Below, piece by piece: positions 14,031 to 14,085 of a stretch of 14,085 bases of DNA. Numbering within the stretch: the stretch's first letter is position 1; each line of letters opens with the position of its first letter. The position numbers and the translations under genes were made by a program. This stretch comes from Bacteroidales bacterium (GTDB lineage: Bacteria; Bacteroidota; Bacteroidia; Bacteroidales; UBA932). Under the pieces are notes generated by a model. That model had not been told where the DNA came from, did not search any database, and saw only the letters and a list, made by a program, of their open reading frames with translations. The stretch lies in contig JAEDLO010000043.1 of the NCBI GenBank assembly GCA_016295245.1, positions 1 through 14,085 on the forward strand. The letters are read 5' to 3'.

Positions 14031-14076
14031 GAGGGTGACTAAAAAGTCCTGGTGACTTTGAGGTCATCCTCTTTTT
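14031..14076 (+). terminator. intrinsic terminator-like hairpin after rpsC
   Basis: GAGGGTGAC (14031-14039) pairs with GTCATCCTC (14063-14071) as 9 bp with one G-U wobble. Inside it AAAGTC (14043-14048) pairs with GACTTT (14054-14059) around a CTGGT loop. Five T's follow directly (14072-14076). This fits an intrinsic terminator 21 nt past the rpsC stop. The spacer also holds a 10-bp palindrome, TCAAGCTTGA (14010-14019). An alternative is that this is the end of an inserted element, since it sits in a normally uninterrupted operon and at the window edge. Confidence 0.6.
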
Positions 14077-14085
14077 ATATTCTAT

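Overview
The window looks like a GC-rich chromosomal segment from a member of the Bacteroidota, probably Bacteroidales. The evidence is the protein flavour (a compact ThrA-type fusion, HHIHKLDAPSGTA-type DapB, DHPMGGGEGR-type L2), three upstream regions carrying the phylum's TAnnTTTG -7 box, and the near absence of Shine-Dalgarno sequences. The genus cannot be fixed from the sequence. Almost every base is coding. There is no stretch over 300 bases without a gene, and I see no tRNA, rRNA, CRISPR array or complete mobile element.

Region 1 (1-5301, + strand) is a cell-wall and lysine-precursor operon: the 3' part of murA, then thrA (aspartokinase-homoserine dehydrogenase), dapB, dapA and dapF. 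ThrA makes aspartyl phosphate, whose semialdehyde feeds DapA, then DapB. DapF later converts LL- to meso-diaminopimelate, the peptidoglycan cross-linking residue, while MurA commits UDP-GlcNAc to the same wall. Genes overlap or lie 2-32 nt apart. Asd, DapD/DapL and DapE steps are not in the window.

Region 2 (5305-10015, - strand) is a tightly overlapping four-gene operon read as cdaA, mutS2, yraN, manC: a membrane c-di-AMP synthase, a MutS2 ATPase with Smr domain, a YraN/UPF0102 nuclease-like protein and a GDP-mannose pyrophosphorylase. Its last stop lies 3 nt from the convergent dapF stop.

Region 3 (10016-10144) is a divergent promoter region with back-to-back Bacteroidota-type promoters for cdaA and rplC, plus a hairpin and a palindrome in the rplC leader.

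Region 4 (10145-14009, + strand) is a piece of the S10 ribosomal protein operon: rplC, rplD, rplW, rplB, rpsS, rplV, rpsC. It starts at rplC rather than rpsJ. Just after rpsC, where rplP is expected, there is a terminator-like hairpin up to the window edge. The cluster therefore appears cut at both ends.

I found no clearly new multi-gene system. The most useful leads are the interrupted S10 cluster and what lies beyond rpsC, the ThrA with only one degenerate ACT domain, the RHK variant in CdaA, and the cdaA-mutS2 operon diverging from ribosomal protein genes.
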